Assembly: GCF_029168945.1 (NCBI RefSeq)
Contig: NC_083601.1
Span: forward strand, 39,483,660-39,547,659
Direction of reading: 5' to 3'
Origin: Cannabis sativa
Lineage: Eukaryota; Streptophyta; Magnoliopsida; Rosales; Cannabaceae
DNA length: 64,000 nt
Shown: positions 15,130-30,329 of the stretch, one piece after another
Layout: every line of letters starts with the position of its first letter
Numbering within the stretch: the stretch's first letter is position 1
Notes under the pieces: model-generated
The model's input: only the letters and a program-made list of their open reading frames with translations
Told to the model about the DNA's origin: nothing
Databases searched by the model: none
Program-made: the position numbers and the translations under genes

Positions 15130-15475
15130 AGTTAATTATGATTTTATCCCCTTAAAATTTAACATGCACTAATTTTTTAAACGCTAAAAATTGTTCATAA
15201 ACTATTGAGATTGTTGGATTTAAAGATTGTCCAATTTCATTTAATTTTACTAATTCTGTTCGTGTACTAAATCATGCTACCTAGATTTTAATATCTTCCC
15301 TAAACTTTGACATTGCCAAATTAATCTCCTAAACTTTCATCCTTTCCTTATTAAAATTAGAAAAATATTCTTAAATTCAATAATAATTCAATAAAAATTT
15401 TAACAACCTTCAAAATTTACACAAAATAATTTCATACATGTTAAATTTCATAGAGCAGAAAAGTTAATTAGCCAT
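15130..15475. repeat. Decayed relative of the 7-616 inverted-repeat element
   Basis: Shares ordered blocks with the element at the window start: AAACTATTGAGATTGTT, then GTACTAAATCATGCTACCTAGA, then ATTAAAATTAGA, ending near GTTAATTAGCCA. Many substitutions and gaps separate the two copies. It lies in the upstream region of gene B. Confidence 0.6.
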
Positions 15476-15669
15476 ATAGAAAAAATAACACTAGATGAGC
15501 ATAGGCCCCTGAATAAATATAAAAGCATAGCTTCATTTCATACTATGTTTTTTCTGGCGATGTTCCAAAATTATGTTGAATAGCTTTGGGCCTTGTGTGG
15601 TATAGCGAATGAGTAAAAAGGATACAGAGCGTAAACACTAAATAAAGGTTTGTTACTCTCTTGAAACCA

Positions 15670-19107
<3,438 letters not shown>

Positions 19108-19962
19108 TAAACTGGATACTATTATATTTATTTTAATCAAAATACACAACTTAAACAGAGGTCTTTAGACTCAATAGTTTTGTCATTCCTTTTTAATTTA
19201 TATAAATATAAATTTAAATTCAAGTACCACTTTCTTCGTTTGACAAATTCCGGACGTGTTAATTTATGAAAATTTCAAAAATTATATTACGACAAAGTAC
19301 CACACACGTATCCTTCCTATATTAATTGTTGTTTGGACTTTATTCATGCATCGTGGCTCATCTCATCTCATCAAATTAAAACTTTCAAGCATTTTCGTTG
19401 AAAGTGCAGTCAGTCAGTATATCATATTAGAAATACCAATTAAGTTGCATTTTCAACAATGGCAGCGAAAAGAAACATCTGGCAGTGAGAAAATATATGT
19501 TAATTATACATTTATCTTTGACAATGTATATATAAATTTGTTAAAAGTGAAAATAAATGTAAAAAACTATACATTATCTTTTAAAAATTTATTAAAATAA
19601 AATAAATATTTGAAAACAAACAAACAAAAAAAAAAAAGTTAAAAATACGAAATTAAAAACTAAAAAATTAACAAAAATTTGGGTATAAATTTACTAAAAA
19701 AATAAAATTTAAGCAACAATTTGCCAAAATTTATATATTTGCTAAAGAAAAAAATTTAGTGACCAACTAGTTAAAATTATCTAGCTCAGAGACCTGTCTA
19801 AAATGAGTTTAGGTTTTCAATTAAGCAAACAAACAAATAAAAATTGAAGGGAAAAAATTGAATATAATAAAAATAAAAATATAAAGTCATACAAATTTAA
19901 TAATATGGAAGAATGTTATTTGGACAAAAGTAGTCCATTCACCAGAGATTGTATTGTGTAGC
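19108..19962. repeat. Intergenic unit, duplicated upstream of gene D
   Basis: From about 19131 onward the sequence is repeated at 24449-25261, ahead of gene D, starting with TTTTAATCAAAATACACAAC. It includes the common proximal leader CCAGAGATTGTATTGTGTAG before the start codons of both C and D. It therefore marks the left end of the tandem duplication that gave C and D. A 114-codon open frame here is AT-rich and not supported as a gene. Confidence 0.8.
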
Positions 19963-21864
19963 ATGTCGATGTTCAATATATTTCTGTTATCCTTCTTCTG
20001 CTTTCAGTCTCAATATTGCTATGCAATTTATAACATAACTTCATCCCAGTCCTTATCTCAAACACAAACTCTAGTCTCCCCGAACCAATTTTTTGAGTTA
20101 GGCTTCTTCAATCCAAATAATTCTGCAAATCAGTATGTGGGCATGTGGTATAAGAATATCTCACCCCGTACTGTTGTCTGGGTGGCTAACAGAGATAAAC
20201 CATTAAAAGTTGTAGACTCTGCTTCCGCCAGTCTCATAATTGGTAGTAACGGAAATCTGGAGCTGGTGAGTGGTAAGAACAAGTCTGTTATCTGGTCAAC
20301 TAATATTCCTGTCCGATCAAATGGTTCAATTGTAGAGCTTTCAGATAATGGTAACTTGGTTTTGAAAGATGACAAAACAGGAGAAAGCTTATGGCAGAGC
20401 TTTCAACACTTAGGGGACACATTCTTACCAGGAGCAACGTTAGGTTATAATCTCAAAACTGGAGCTAATTATGTGCTGACCTCTTGGAAGGGTGATAATG
20501 ATCCATTACCAGGGAATTTCACACTTGGAATCTCGAAACAGTCACCCCCGCAAGTTTACCATTGGCTCAATGGAAAAATGCCTCAATGGAGAAGTGGACC
20601 ATGGGACAAATCCAAGTTCATAGGTATTCCAGGGATGGGTGGATCATATCTAAATATAATTGATCTCCAACAAGACTTTGAGAAAGGAACAACTTTTCTC
20701 TATTTAAATTCATTCGATAATTTCTTTGGCAGAAGTCTGTTTGTTTCATCTCAAGGTCGTCTAAGATTTACTGCCAAAGACGATGTCAAGTTTTTACCAA
20801 AAAGTAGATGCGACGTATATGGAACTTGCGGAGCCTTTGGGGTATGCAAAGCATCTGAGTTTCCAATTTGCAAGTGTTTAAAAGGGTTTGTACCAAAATC
20901 AGACCAAGAGTGGAGGAATGGTATTTGGAGCGGAGGGTGCAAAAGAAGAACCAACTTACTTTGTCAGAAAAACTATAGTAGCCAACCATCAAATGGAGAA
21001 AAAACAGATGGATTTCACATGATGAGCATGTTAAACCTTCCAGACTTGTATACGTCTGTGAACAATATTAATGAAGCCAGTGATTGCAACACGTGGTGTC
21101 TAAACAATTGTTCTTGCGTTGCTTATGCTTATGTAAATGGAATTGGATGTTTGGTCTGGTCAGAAGATCTTATTGACATTCAGGTCTTTCCCTATGGCGG
21201 TGCAGATCTTTTTATTCGCCTTGCACCAGCTGAACTTGGTGAGAATTGTTGCATTAAAGGAATTTTGTTAAATATCATCTTCTTCTTTATTCCAACACTT
21301 ACATGTTCTATATTCATTTGTTATTTAGGACAGAAAACCATGAAGATTGTCATCATCCTCACAGTTGTTTCTGCTTGTGCCCTTCTTCTTGCTGCTGTCT
21401 TCGTATTTCATAGATGGAGAACTAGCCACAGATGTAAGTAAAATTATAAATCTTCAGTGTAAATTTCAATTTAGTTTCTATTAGAGTTAGTTTGTTAAAA
21501 TGTTAAGTTGTTATCTCACTGTATGGTTGGCAATTAACCGCGAGATAACAACTTAATAATAGGCTAACTCTAATAGTTTCTTGTACGTCTCAAAATTTGT
21601 TTGATCTCTCAATCTAACTCCAAATTTTAAAGCTGGAGTAGCATGGCCCATTAAGGAGATCATAAGGAAACTTTGTTTGGCCGAGATAAGTGAAACTCCA
21701 ATACACAATCTTCAAGGTGCCAAACAACAAGATCCATCTGAGCTGTGTATTTTTGAATTGAGTAGTGTTTTAGCTGCTACAAACCATTTCAATATCACAA
21801 ACAAACTCGGTCAAGGAGGGTTTGGTTCTGTTTACAAGGTGTGATTACATTGTGTTCTTTTATT

Positions 21865-21927
<63 letters not shown>

Positions 21928-23524
21928 TTTGAAACAAATGAATTACTAAACAATCAGAACACCAAGTAAAAAATGAGATGTCATGTGGATCTGTTTGCAG
22001 GGAAAATTACAAGATGGAAGGGAAATAGCAATCAAAAGATTGTCTAGCAGCTCGGGACAAGGCATAGAAGAGCTTAAGAATGAGATGATTTTGATTTCTA
22101 AACTTCAACACAGAAATCTGGTGAAGCTCTTAGGTTGCTGCATTGAAGGAGAAGAAAAGTTACTAATTTATGAGTTTATGCCCAACAGAAGCTTGGATAC
22201 TTTTCTATTCGGTTGGTTATTATTACACACTTTGTCATCAATACTAAACTCCTCTGCTTCCTCTGTTCTCTTGATTTGTTCCCAAGCTTTCCAAATTCAG
22301 TTCTCAAATTTAGTAATTACTATCATGAATCTCTCATCTTGATTTTTGTTAAGGGTGTTAATACTGTTGAAGTTGGTTGAAACAGTTGTGATTCTGTTAG
22401 ACTGTCAATATCAGTTTTTTATCTTGTTTGTAGCAACTCTAACCGATTCCTTATCTTGTATATAAGCTGGTGTACTATCTTTGTTCTGTAATGAATTCAC
22501 TCTTTCTCAAATTCTTTCTTTCTCTCTGTTTCTCTGTCTTTCTCTTTCTTTTTCTCTTTCATTTCCTTTGTTTCTTTCAATGGCTAAGAGAACTAACAAT
22601 TTTGTTTCATTCGTTTTTGACATTTATGATCAATTATTTATGGTTTGCATTATGTAGATCGAAGTAGAAGTGTACATCTCAATTGGGCTCAACGCTTCAA
22701 CATTATTCATGGAATTGCTAGAGGTCTTGTATATCTCCATCGTGATTCATGTTTAAGAGTGATACATCGAGATTTGAAAGTAAGCAATATTCTGTTAGAT
22801 GAAAAAATGAATCCAAAAATATCAGACTTCGGATTGGCACGAATTTTTGAAGGGACAATGGATCTAGTAAACACTCGAAGGATAGTTGGAACATTGTAAG
22901 CAAGAAATTAAATATGCAATATTATAAAAATATGGCTAATTTTATTTAACTAATGGAGCATTATTTGCTTGGTTCGATCATCTATCTAATGCAGAGGCTA
23001 CATGTCTCCAGAATATGCCATGGGTGGAATATATTCTGAAAAATCTGACGTATTTAGCTATGGGATGCTGCTATTAGAGATAATCAGTGGGAAGAAGAAC
23101 TCTAACTTCCACTATTATGAGAAGGAGCTAAGCCTTGTCGATTATGTGAGTTTATAGTCGCAACTCCTAATTTACTATTTTAGCAGTTCATTTTTCAAAT
23201 GGTCTTCTTGATTGGTGAGACATGTTTGTTTGTTAGGCTTGGCAACTGTGGAATGAAAGCAGAGGACTAGAAGTGGTTGATGATGCATTGGCCGACTCAT
23301 ACTCTGCAGAAGAAGCAATAAGGTGCATACATATTGGTCTTTTATGTGTGCAAGATCATGCAAGTGATAGGCCAACCATGGTTGATGTGGTTTCCATGCT
23401 GATCAAAGAGACACATCGTCCTCAACCTAAACAGCCTTTCTTTACTTGCCAAACTCAACCACACACTGCAACAAGCTCTGCCTCTGTGAATGAAGCTACC
23501 GTATCAGTATTTGAAGGGCGCTAA
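19963..23524 (+). CDS. Gene C: S-domain receptor-like kinase
   Basis: Predicted 824 aa. Exons: 19963-21238, 21329-21433, 21633-21838, 22001-22211, 22658-22895, 22995-23145, 23237-23524. ATG at 19963 starts a hydrophobic signal peptide of about 21 residues. B-lectin ([11 protein letters not shown]), S-locus region ([11 protein letters not shown]), EGF-like ([13 protein letters not shown]), PAN ([13 protein letters not shown]), membrane span in exon 2, kinase Lys about 541, HRD Asp about 638, DFG Asp about 656, tail ending SVFEGR. Compared with E and F it lacks a short stretch before the EGF-like cysteines, a loss shared with D. Intron 1 is 90 nt, in frame and stop-free. Intron 3 holds an (ATT)20 microsatellite and intron 4 a solo LTR. 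The coding frame is intact. Confidence 0.92.
21867..21926. repeat. (ATT)20 microsatellite in intron 3 of gene C
   Basis: Uninterrupted 60-bp ATT run. It is absent from the matching intron of gene D, so it expanded after the duplication or was lost in D. Confidence 0.97.
22347..22598 (+). mobile_element. Solo LTR in intron 4 of gene C
   Basis: A 252-bp insertion relative to the matching intron of gene E. It begins TGTTAAGGG, ends GAACTAACA, and is flanked by the 5-bp duplication ATTTT (22342-22346 and 22599-22603). It contains a TATA-like TATATAAGC near 22460. TG...CA ends plus a 5-bp duplication show a lone LTR left by recombination between the two LTRs of a retrotransposon. The orientation is inferred from the TATA motif. 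Confidence 0.88.
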
Positions 23525-24349
23525 GTCACTCCTTAGCTTTTATCCTCTTAATCCATCCAACCTATATTGATTATAATATTTCATTTTGAATTCTATAGCT
23601 ATGATTTTTTATCTTTTAAGAAATTATTATGTGTATAGTTCAGAGTTACAAGCGGTGAAATCTCATATAATCTTCAGGGTTGGTGGTGACACTTACCTAT
23701 CAAAAAACCTGCAAACAAAAACCAATTTTGTTTGCAGTCGTCAGTCAATATATTAATTGTAGCTGAATATTCTTTTCTTAGAGTAAATGACATTTGTGTT
23801 TCTTTAGAGTTAATGACATTTATGCACTCAAATTTTAAATAGTAGGCCTTTAAAGGGGTGTTTTAGTGGTATAAATGTGTGTTCCGCCTATATTATCTTT
23901 TTGTGCTTTTCATAATATGGGATGTGTTGTGCTCCATAAAAACATGGGTCTGGTGGTCGTGCCACTATTTGCCCGACACATAGGTTCAGTATTTTTGTCG
24001 TGTTGGTCTTTTTTTTTTTTTTTTTTCAAATCTGATCTATGGTCGAATTGGTGCTTTATTTTTTCAATAATATTATATAAATTGTCATATAAAAAATAAT
24101 TAAAATTTAAATATTTTCTTATAAATACTCAAATTTTAAATCATATATTATAAATAAATATTTAGTTTTACATTTTTTAATAGTTTTGTAAAAAAATTAG
24201 ACTAAATGTGCATAATCAAAACAACTAAACTTTAAATAATCAAAATAGTTAGTAATGATAAAATTATCAAACCAAGAACAATAATTGACAGAAAAACAAG
24301 AGCAAAACCAAAAAAATACTAAATGCAGAAAATACAAAAATTAACACAT

Positions 24350-24380
<31 letters not shown>

Positions 24381-24448
24381 CTGATTTAAGTTTGATAAAT
24401 TGATATAATTTATAAGGACTTTATATCTATTTTGTCATTGAATAAGTT
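23525..24448. other. Intergenic, 3' flank of gene C
   Basis: Bases 23525-23830 match the 3' flank of gene D (34467-34770), so they belong to the duplicated unit. Bases 23836-24200 form a dispersed repeat also seen around 44350-44460 and 44916-45420 (shared AAAGGGGTGTTTTAGT and ATGGGTCGTGCC-type blocks). A TA microsatellite (29 bp) lies at 24352-24380. No gene is supported. Confidence 0.6.
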
Positions 24449-25261
24449 TATTTTAATCAAAATACACAACTTAAACAGAGGTCTTTAGACTCAATAATTT
24501 TGTCATTCCTTTTAAATTTATGTAAATATAAAGACCTACTGTTTGTAAATTTAAATTCAAGTACCACTTTCTTCATTTAAGACAAATTCCGGATGTGTTA
24601 ATTTATGAAAATTTCAAAAATTATATTACGACAAAGTACCACACGTATCCTTCCTTCCTATATTAATTGTTGTTTGGACTTTATAATTCATGCATCGTGG
24701 CTCATCTCATCGGATTCAAACTTTCAAGCATTTTGTTGAAGCTACATTCAGCCACTATATCATATTAGAAATACATATTAAGTTGCATGTTCAATAATGG
24801 CACCGAAAGAGACATATGGCAGCGAAAAGAATTATCTGGCAGTGAGAAAGTAAATGTAAATTATATATAAAAATTATACGTTATCTTTTAAAAAATTAAT
24901 AAAATAAAATAAAATATTAGAAAACAAACACACACACACACAAAAAAAAAAAAAGTTAAAAACATGAAATTAATAATTAAAAATTAACAAAAATTTGGGA
25001 TTAATTTACTTAAAAAAAAAAAAAATTAAGAAGCAATTCACCAAAATTTATATATTTGATGAAAACAATTTAGTGACCAACTAGATAAAATTACCTAGTT
25101 CAGAGACCTGTATACAATGAGTTTAGTTTTTTAATTTAGCAAACAAACCAAGGAAAATTGAGAAACATTAAATATAGTCAGACCAATTTAATAATATGGA
25201 AGAATGTTATTTTGATAAAAATAGTCCATTCACCAGAGATTGTATTGTGTAGGCGTGTAAC
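24449..25261. repeat. Second copy of intergenic unit, upstream of gene D
   Basis: Collinear with 19131-19962 with small indels and substitutions. It places the left junction of the C-to-D duplication near 24449, a unit offset of about 5.3 kb. Confidence 0.8.
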
Positions 25262-28200
25262 ATGTCGATGTTCAATATATTTCTGTTATCCTTCTTCTGG
25301 TTTCAGTCCCAATATTGCTATGCAATTTATAACATAACTTCATCCCAGTCCTTATCTAAAACACAAACTTTAGTCTCCCCAAACCAAATTTTTGAGTTAG
25401 GTTTCTTTAATCCAAATAATTCTGCAAATCTGTATGTGGGCATTTGGTATAAGAATATGTCACCCCGTACTGTTGTCTGGGTGGCTAACAGAGAGAAACC
25501 ATTAAAAGTTGTAGACTCATCTTCCGAAAGTCTCACGATTGGTAGTAATGGAAATTTGGAGCTGGTGAGTAGTAAAAACAAGTCTGTTATCTGGTCAACT
25601 AATATTCTTGTCCGATCAAGTGGTTCAATTGTAGAGCTTTCAGATAGTGGTAACTTGGTTTTGAAAGATGACAAAACAGGAGACAACTTATGGCAGAGCT
25701 TTCAACATTCAGGGGACACATTCTTACCTGGAGCAACGTTAGGTTACAATCTCAAAACTGGAGCTAATTATGTGTTGACCTCTTGGAAGAGTGACGAGGA
25801 TCCATCACCAGGGAATTTCACACTTGGAATCTCGAAACAGTCTCCCCCGCAAGCTTATCATTGGCTCAATGGAAAAATGCCTCAATGGAGAAGTGGACCA
25901 TGGGACAAAACCAAGTTCATAGGTATTCCAGGGATGGGTGGATCATATCTAAATGTACTTGATCTTCAACAAGACTTTGAGAAAGGAACAACTTTTCTCT
26001 ATTTTAATTCATTCGATAATTACTTTCCCACGAATTTTTTTGTTTCATCTCAAGGTCTTCTAAGATTTACTTGCAAAAACAATGTCAAGTTGTTCCCAAA
26101 AACTAGATGCGACGCATATGGAACTTGTGGAGCCTTCGGGGTATGCAAAACATCCGACTTTCCAATTTGCAAGTGTTTAAAAGGGTTTGTACCAAAATCA
26201 GTCCAAGAGTGGAGGAAGGGAATTTGGAGCGGAGGGTGCAAAAGAAGAACCAACTTACTTTGTCAGAAAAACTATAGTAGCCAACCATCAAATGGAGAAA
26301 AAACAGATGGATTTCACATGATGAATATGTTAAACCTTCCAGACTTGTATACGTTTGTGAACAATATTAATGAAGCCAATGATTGCTACACGTGGTGTCT
26401 AAACAATTGTTCTTGCGTTGCTTATGCTTATGTAAATGGAATTGGATGTTTGGTCTGGTCAGAAGATCTTATTGACATTCAGGTCTTTCCCTATGGCGGT
26501 GCAGATCTTTTTATTCGCCTTGCACCAGCTGAACTTGGTGAGAATTGTTGCATTAAAGGAATTTATCTTCTTCTTTATTCCAACACTTATATGATCCATA
26601 TATTCATTTATTATTTAGCGAGAGGACAGAAAACCAGGAAGATTGTCATCATCCTCACAGTTGTTTCTGCTTGTGCCCTTCTTCTTGCTGCTGTCTTCGT
26701 ATTTCATAGATGGAGAACTAGTCACAGATGTAAGTAAAATGATAAATCTTTAGTGTAAATTTTCAATTCAGTTTTTATTAGAGTTAGTTAGTCTGTTTAA
26801 GTGTTAAGTTGTTATCTGACGGTTCTAACTCCAAATTTCAAAGCTGGAAGAGCATGGTCCGTTAAGGAGATCCTAAGGAAACTTGGTTTGGCCAAGAGAA
26901 GGGAAACTCCATTACACAATCTGCAAGGTGCCAAACAACAAGATCCATCCGAGCTGTGTATTTTTGAATTGAATAGTGTTTTAGCTGCTACAAACCATTT
27001 CAATATCACAAACAAACTCGGTGAAGGAGGGTTTGGTTCTGTTTACAAGGTGTGATTACATTGTGTTCTTTTACTCTTTTATTTTTTTATTTTCTTGAAA
27101 CAAATGAATAACTAAACAATCAGCAAACCAAGTAGAAATTGAGATGTCATGTCGATCTGTTTGCAGGGAAAATTACAAGATGGAAGGGAAATAGCAATCA
27201 AAAGATTGTCTAGTAGCTCCGTACAAGGCATAGAAGAGCTTAAGAATGAGATGATTTTGATCTCTAAACTTCAGCACAGAAATCTGGTGAAGCTCTTAGG
27301 TTGCTGCATTGAAGGAGAAGAAAAGTTACTAATTTATGAGTTTATGCCCAACAGAAGCTTGGATACTTTTCTATTCGGTCGGTTTCCACTTGTCTATCAC
27401 AGTTTTTATCATCAATACTAACCTACTCTGCTTCCCCTGCTCTCTATCTATCAAAATTCAGTTCCCGTATTTACTATTTACTGTCATGCATGCAATATAC
27501 GTAAATTTCTTTGTTGCCCTCAATCTTCATTTTGTTTCATTCGTTTTCAAATTTATGATCAATTAATTATTTATGGTTTATATTGAGTAGATCCAAGTAG
27601 AAGTGCACAACTCAACTGGGCTACACGCTTCAACATTATTCATGGAATTGCTAAAGGTCTTGTATATCTTCATCGTGATTCATGTTTAAGAGTGATACAT
27701 CGAGATTTGAAAGTAAGTAATATTCTCTTGGATGTAAAGATGAAACCCAAAATATCAGACTTCGGATTGGCACGAATTTTTGAAGGGACAATGGATCTAG
27801 TAAACACTCGAAGGATAGTCGGAACATTGTAAGCAAGAAATTAAATATGTAATATTATAAAAATATGACTAATTTTCTTTAACTAATGGAACATTATTTG
27901 CTTGGTTCGATCATCTATCTAATGCAGAGGCTACATGTCTCCAGAATATGCCATGGGTGGAATATATTCTGAAAAATCTGACGTATTTAGCTATGGGATG
28001 CTGCTATTAGAGATAATCAGTGGGAAGAAGAACTCTAACTTCCACTATTATGAGAAAGAGCTAAGCCTTGTCGATTATGTGAGTTTATAGTCCCAACTCC
28101 TAATTTGATATTTTATCAGTTTATTTTTCAAATGGTGTTCTTGATTGGTTATACATGTTTGTTTGGTAGGCATGGCAATTGTGGAATGAAAGCAGAGGAC

Positions 28201-28370
28201 TAGAAGTGGTTGATGATGCATTGGCCGACTCATACTCTGCAGAAGAAGCAGTAAGGTGCATACATATTGGTCTTTTATGTGTGCAAGATCATGCAAGTGA
28301 TAGGCCAACCATGGTTGATGTGGTTTCCATGCTGATTGTGGCGTGCTGCCCCATGGCACACCCACACTAG
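25262..28370 (+). CDS. Gene D: S-domain receptor kinase, tail cut by Gypsy
   Basis: Exons: 25262-26537, 26619-26729, 26844-27049, 27167-27377, 27591-27828, 27928-28078, then exon 7 from 28170, which runs into a retrotransposon LTR at 28337 and stops at 28368-28370. As it stands the product would be 797 aa; without the insertion it would be 823 aa. Domains match gene C: signal peptide, B-lectin, S-locus, EGF-like, PAN, membrane span, kinase (Lys about 543, HRD Asp about 640, DFG Asp about 658). The kinase core is kept through [12 protein letters not shown]. The native tail is replaced by ten LTR-encoded residues, [10 protein letters not shown]. Unusual changes near the active site ([12 protein letters not shown] where relatives have [12 protein letters not shown], and SSSVQG for SSSGQG) suggest relaxed constraint. 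Intron 1 is 81 nt, in frame and stop-free. Could be a pseudogene or a tail-altered receptor. Confidence 0.85.
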
Positions 28371-28970
28371 GGCCATTTTGTAACATGAGCATGCCTTGGT
28401 GCTTGATCATTAGTCAAGTCTTGCACCAAGCACCTCATGGGGGTTGGGAACCTTTTGTTGTTTAGCTTTCTTTATTTGTATTTCCTTCACATATGTCTAC
28501 AGAGCTAAAATCATCTATGTTCCTGGAAATCCCTTAAAACCCCATTAAGCTCTTTAGGGGGGGGTGACCAGGTGACTTATGAAGCACCTTGTCACCAGCA
28601 TGATAGGGGCCCAGCTGTGTACTCCCTTGCCCTATCAAGTCCATATATTAATAAAACGATGTTTATCCATGCTTCTTGTGTATGCTTCTATATGGTCTTT
28701 GTGATGCCTGTTTGTTGCCTTTGTTGGGCCATTGCGTGCCATTTGTCTATATGTTTGCTTGTGGGTTGTGTGAGATTGGTCCTTGGGGGACGCGTTGTGT
28801 TTGTTTGCTCATGCTTCTTGTTTGCACTCAACATGTGCGAGACATGTATCGTGCCTAACCTTTGAACTTGTTTGCCTGCAGGCGCGTTTAGGCTGACTTG
28901 CTAGCTCGGTGTGCCAGCAAGTGCCGCACGTTCCACCTACTTGGGGTGCCCAAATAGGCGGCCCGTGACA
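28337..28970 (+). repeat. Gypsy 5' LTR
   Basis: 634 bp, TG...CA ends. It supplies the stop codon that ends gene D and probably its new 3' end. Confidence 0.95.
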
Positions 28971-28972
28971 GT

Positions 28973-28984
28973 TGGTATCAGAGC
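28973..28984 (+). promoter_or_regulatory. Gypsy primer binding site (tRNA-iMet)
   Basis: TGGTATCAGAGC two bases after the 5' LTR, complementary to the 3' end of plant initiator tRNA-Met. Confidence 0.93.
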
Positions 28985-29017
28985 CAAGTGAAAAGGGAAG
29001 CTTGGTAACACGACATA

Positions 29018-30300
29018 ATGGTGAGCAACACCCAAAGGATTCAAGAGCTTGAGAGGCGCATAGGGGAATTAGATGGCCTGGACGAGAGGGTCAGGGATCT
29101 AGCCCCTAACAATCAGAACTCAGGGCCAACAGTGACACAACAACAAGTTGCCTCGTTGGCTCAAGACTATGCTAACTTGTTGGCCAGGGTAGCTGCGATC
29201 GAGAGAAGAGATGCGCACACGGAACATCGAGTGCACCTCGGATGGAGGATCGCATCGAGGCATTAGAACAAGCAACGGCGGGCATGCGGTGCCCATCAGC
29301 TGTACTACAAAATGGACGGGCGGCATTACAAGACTCCTCGATGATACGATCGAGGATTGTAATGTGTACATCACGGCCATCGAGGAAGAATTGGCGGGGA
29401 TGTCAACCAAGCTAAATCTTACCATGATAGCGACGGAGCGTGCAAATGCGGGGGCACGGAGGTATGGAGTATGGCCGACCGAGAGCACCGAGCCCAAATG
29501 CTATGGAGGGGCGAGGGATGCCAAGGAGCTCCAAAACTTTACGTTTGACATGGAGCGAGTACTTTAGGGTCGTGCGGACCAGGCTACGAAGAAGCCAAGG
29601 TAGCAACGACTACCATGTATTTGTCCGGGGACGCCAAGTTGTGGTGGAGGACGAAATATGAAGATATTCAGAATGGTAAATGCACCATCGACACTTGGGA
29701 AGATCTCAAGAAGGAATTGAACGCCCAATTTCTGCCAGAGAATGTCGCCTACCTTGCTCGATGTCAGCTTAGAGAGCTAAAGCAAGTCGGGACAGTCCGA
29801 GACTATGTGAAGAAGTTCTCTGGATTGATGCTCGACATCAAAGATATGAATGAAGTCGACAGACTTTTCTACTTCCTTGAAGGACTCAAGCCATGGGCTA
29901 AACAAGAGCTGCAAAGGCGGCGTGTGGCGAATCTCGCCCTTTGCTCGAGGCTGCGGACGAACGGCGATCGACTACACCTGCGAGAATTCGCGGCCAAAGA
30001 AGACGAATCCTCGGACCGGCGCCAACAATGCCGCAAGCGAAGTCGGGAAAGCGGTGGCGAGTAAAAGTGGGGGAGGAGACAAGAGGACTCTGAATCTAGT
30101 TCCTCGTCCAAAAGTGATGCTACAACGGGGAAGAAGCCCCTTAAGTGTTGGCTTTGCAAAGGCCCACATAGGGCGGCCGCTTGCCCCCACCGATCAAAGG
30201 CGAGTGCCATAAAGGCATCCATTGCTCAAGAGGAGCAAGGATGCGGGGAAGAGGATGAGGATGAAGGCTGCGCGCACATGAGCGGCTGTTCGATTAATGG
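29018..30300 (+). pseudogene. Gypsy gag, several frame breaks
   Basis: Starts at ATG 29018 with a coiled-coil-like N-terminus (RIQELERRIGEL). The first frame closes near 29266. Homology continues in other frames, with the retrotransposon gag core at 29615-30000 (LWWRTKYEDI, DTWEDLKKEL) and a zinc knuckle CX2CX3HX4C near 30138-30185 (CWLCKGPHRAAACP). Several small indels break it, so no full Gag is possible. Confidence 0.85.
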
Positions 30301-30329
30301 TCGCTCTTAAGAAACATGGCGTCGGAGGA

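Noticed and set aside
19256..19600. 114-codon open frame between genes B and C
   Set aside because: AT-driven composition, no domain, and the duplicated copy near 24600 does not keep the frame.
28572..28865. Open frame repeated identically at 33951-34244
   Set aside because: Both copies lie in the Gypsy LTRs, so the repetition is explained by the LTR, not by a gene.
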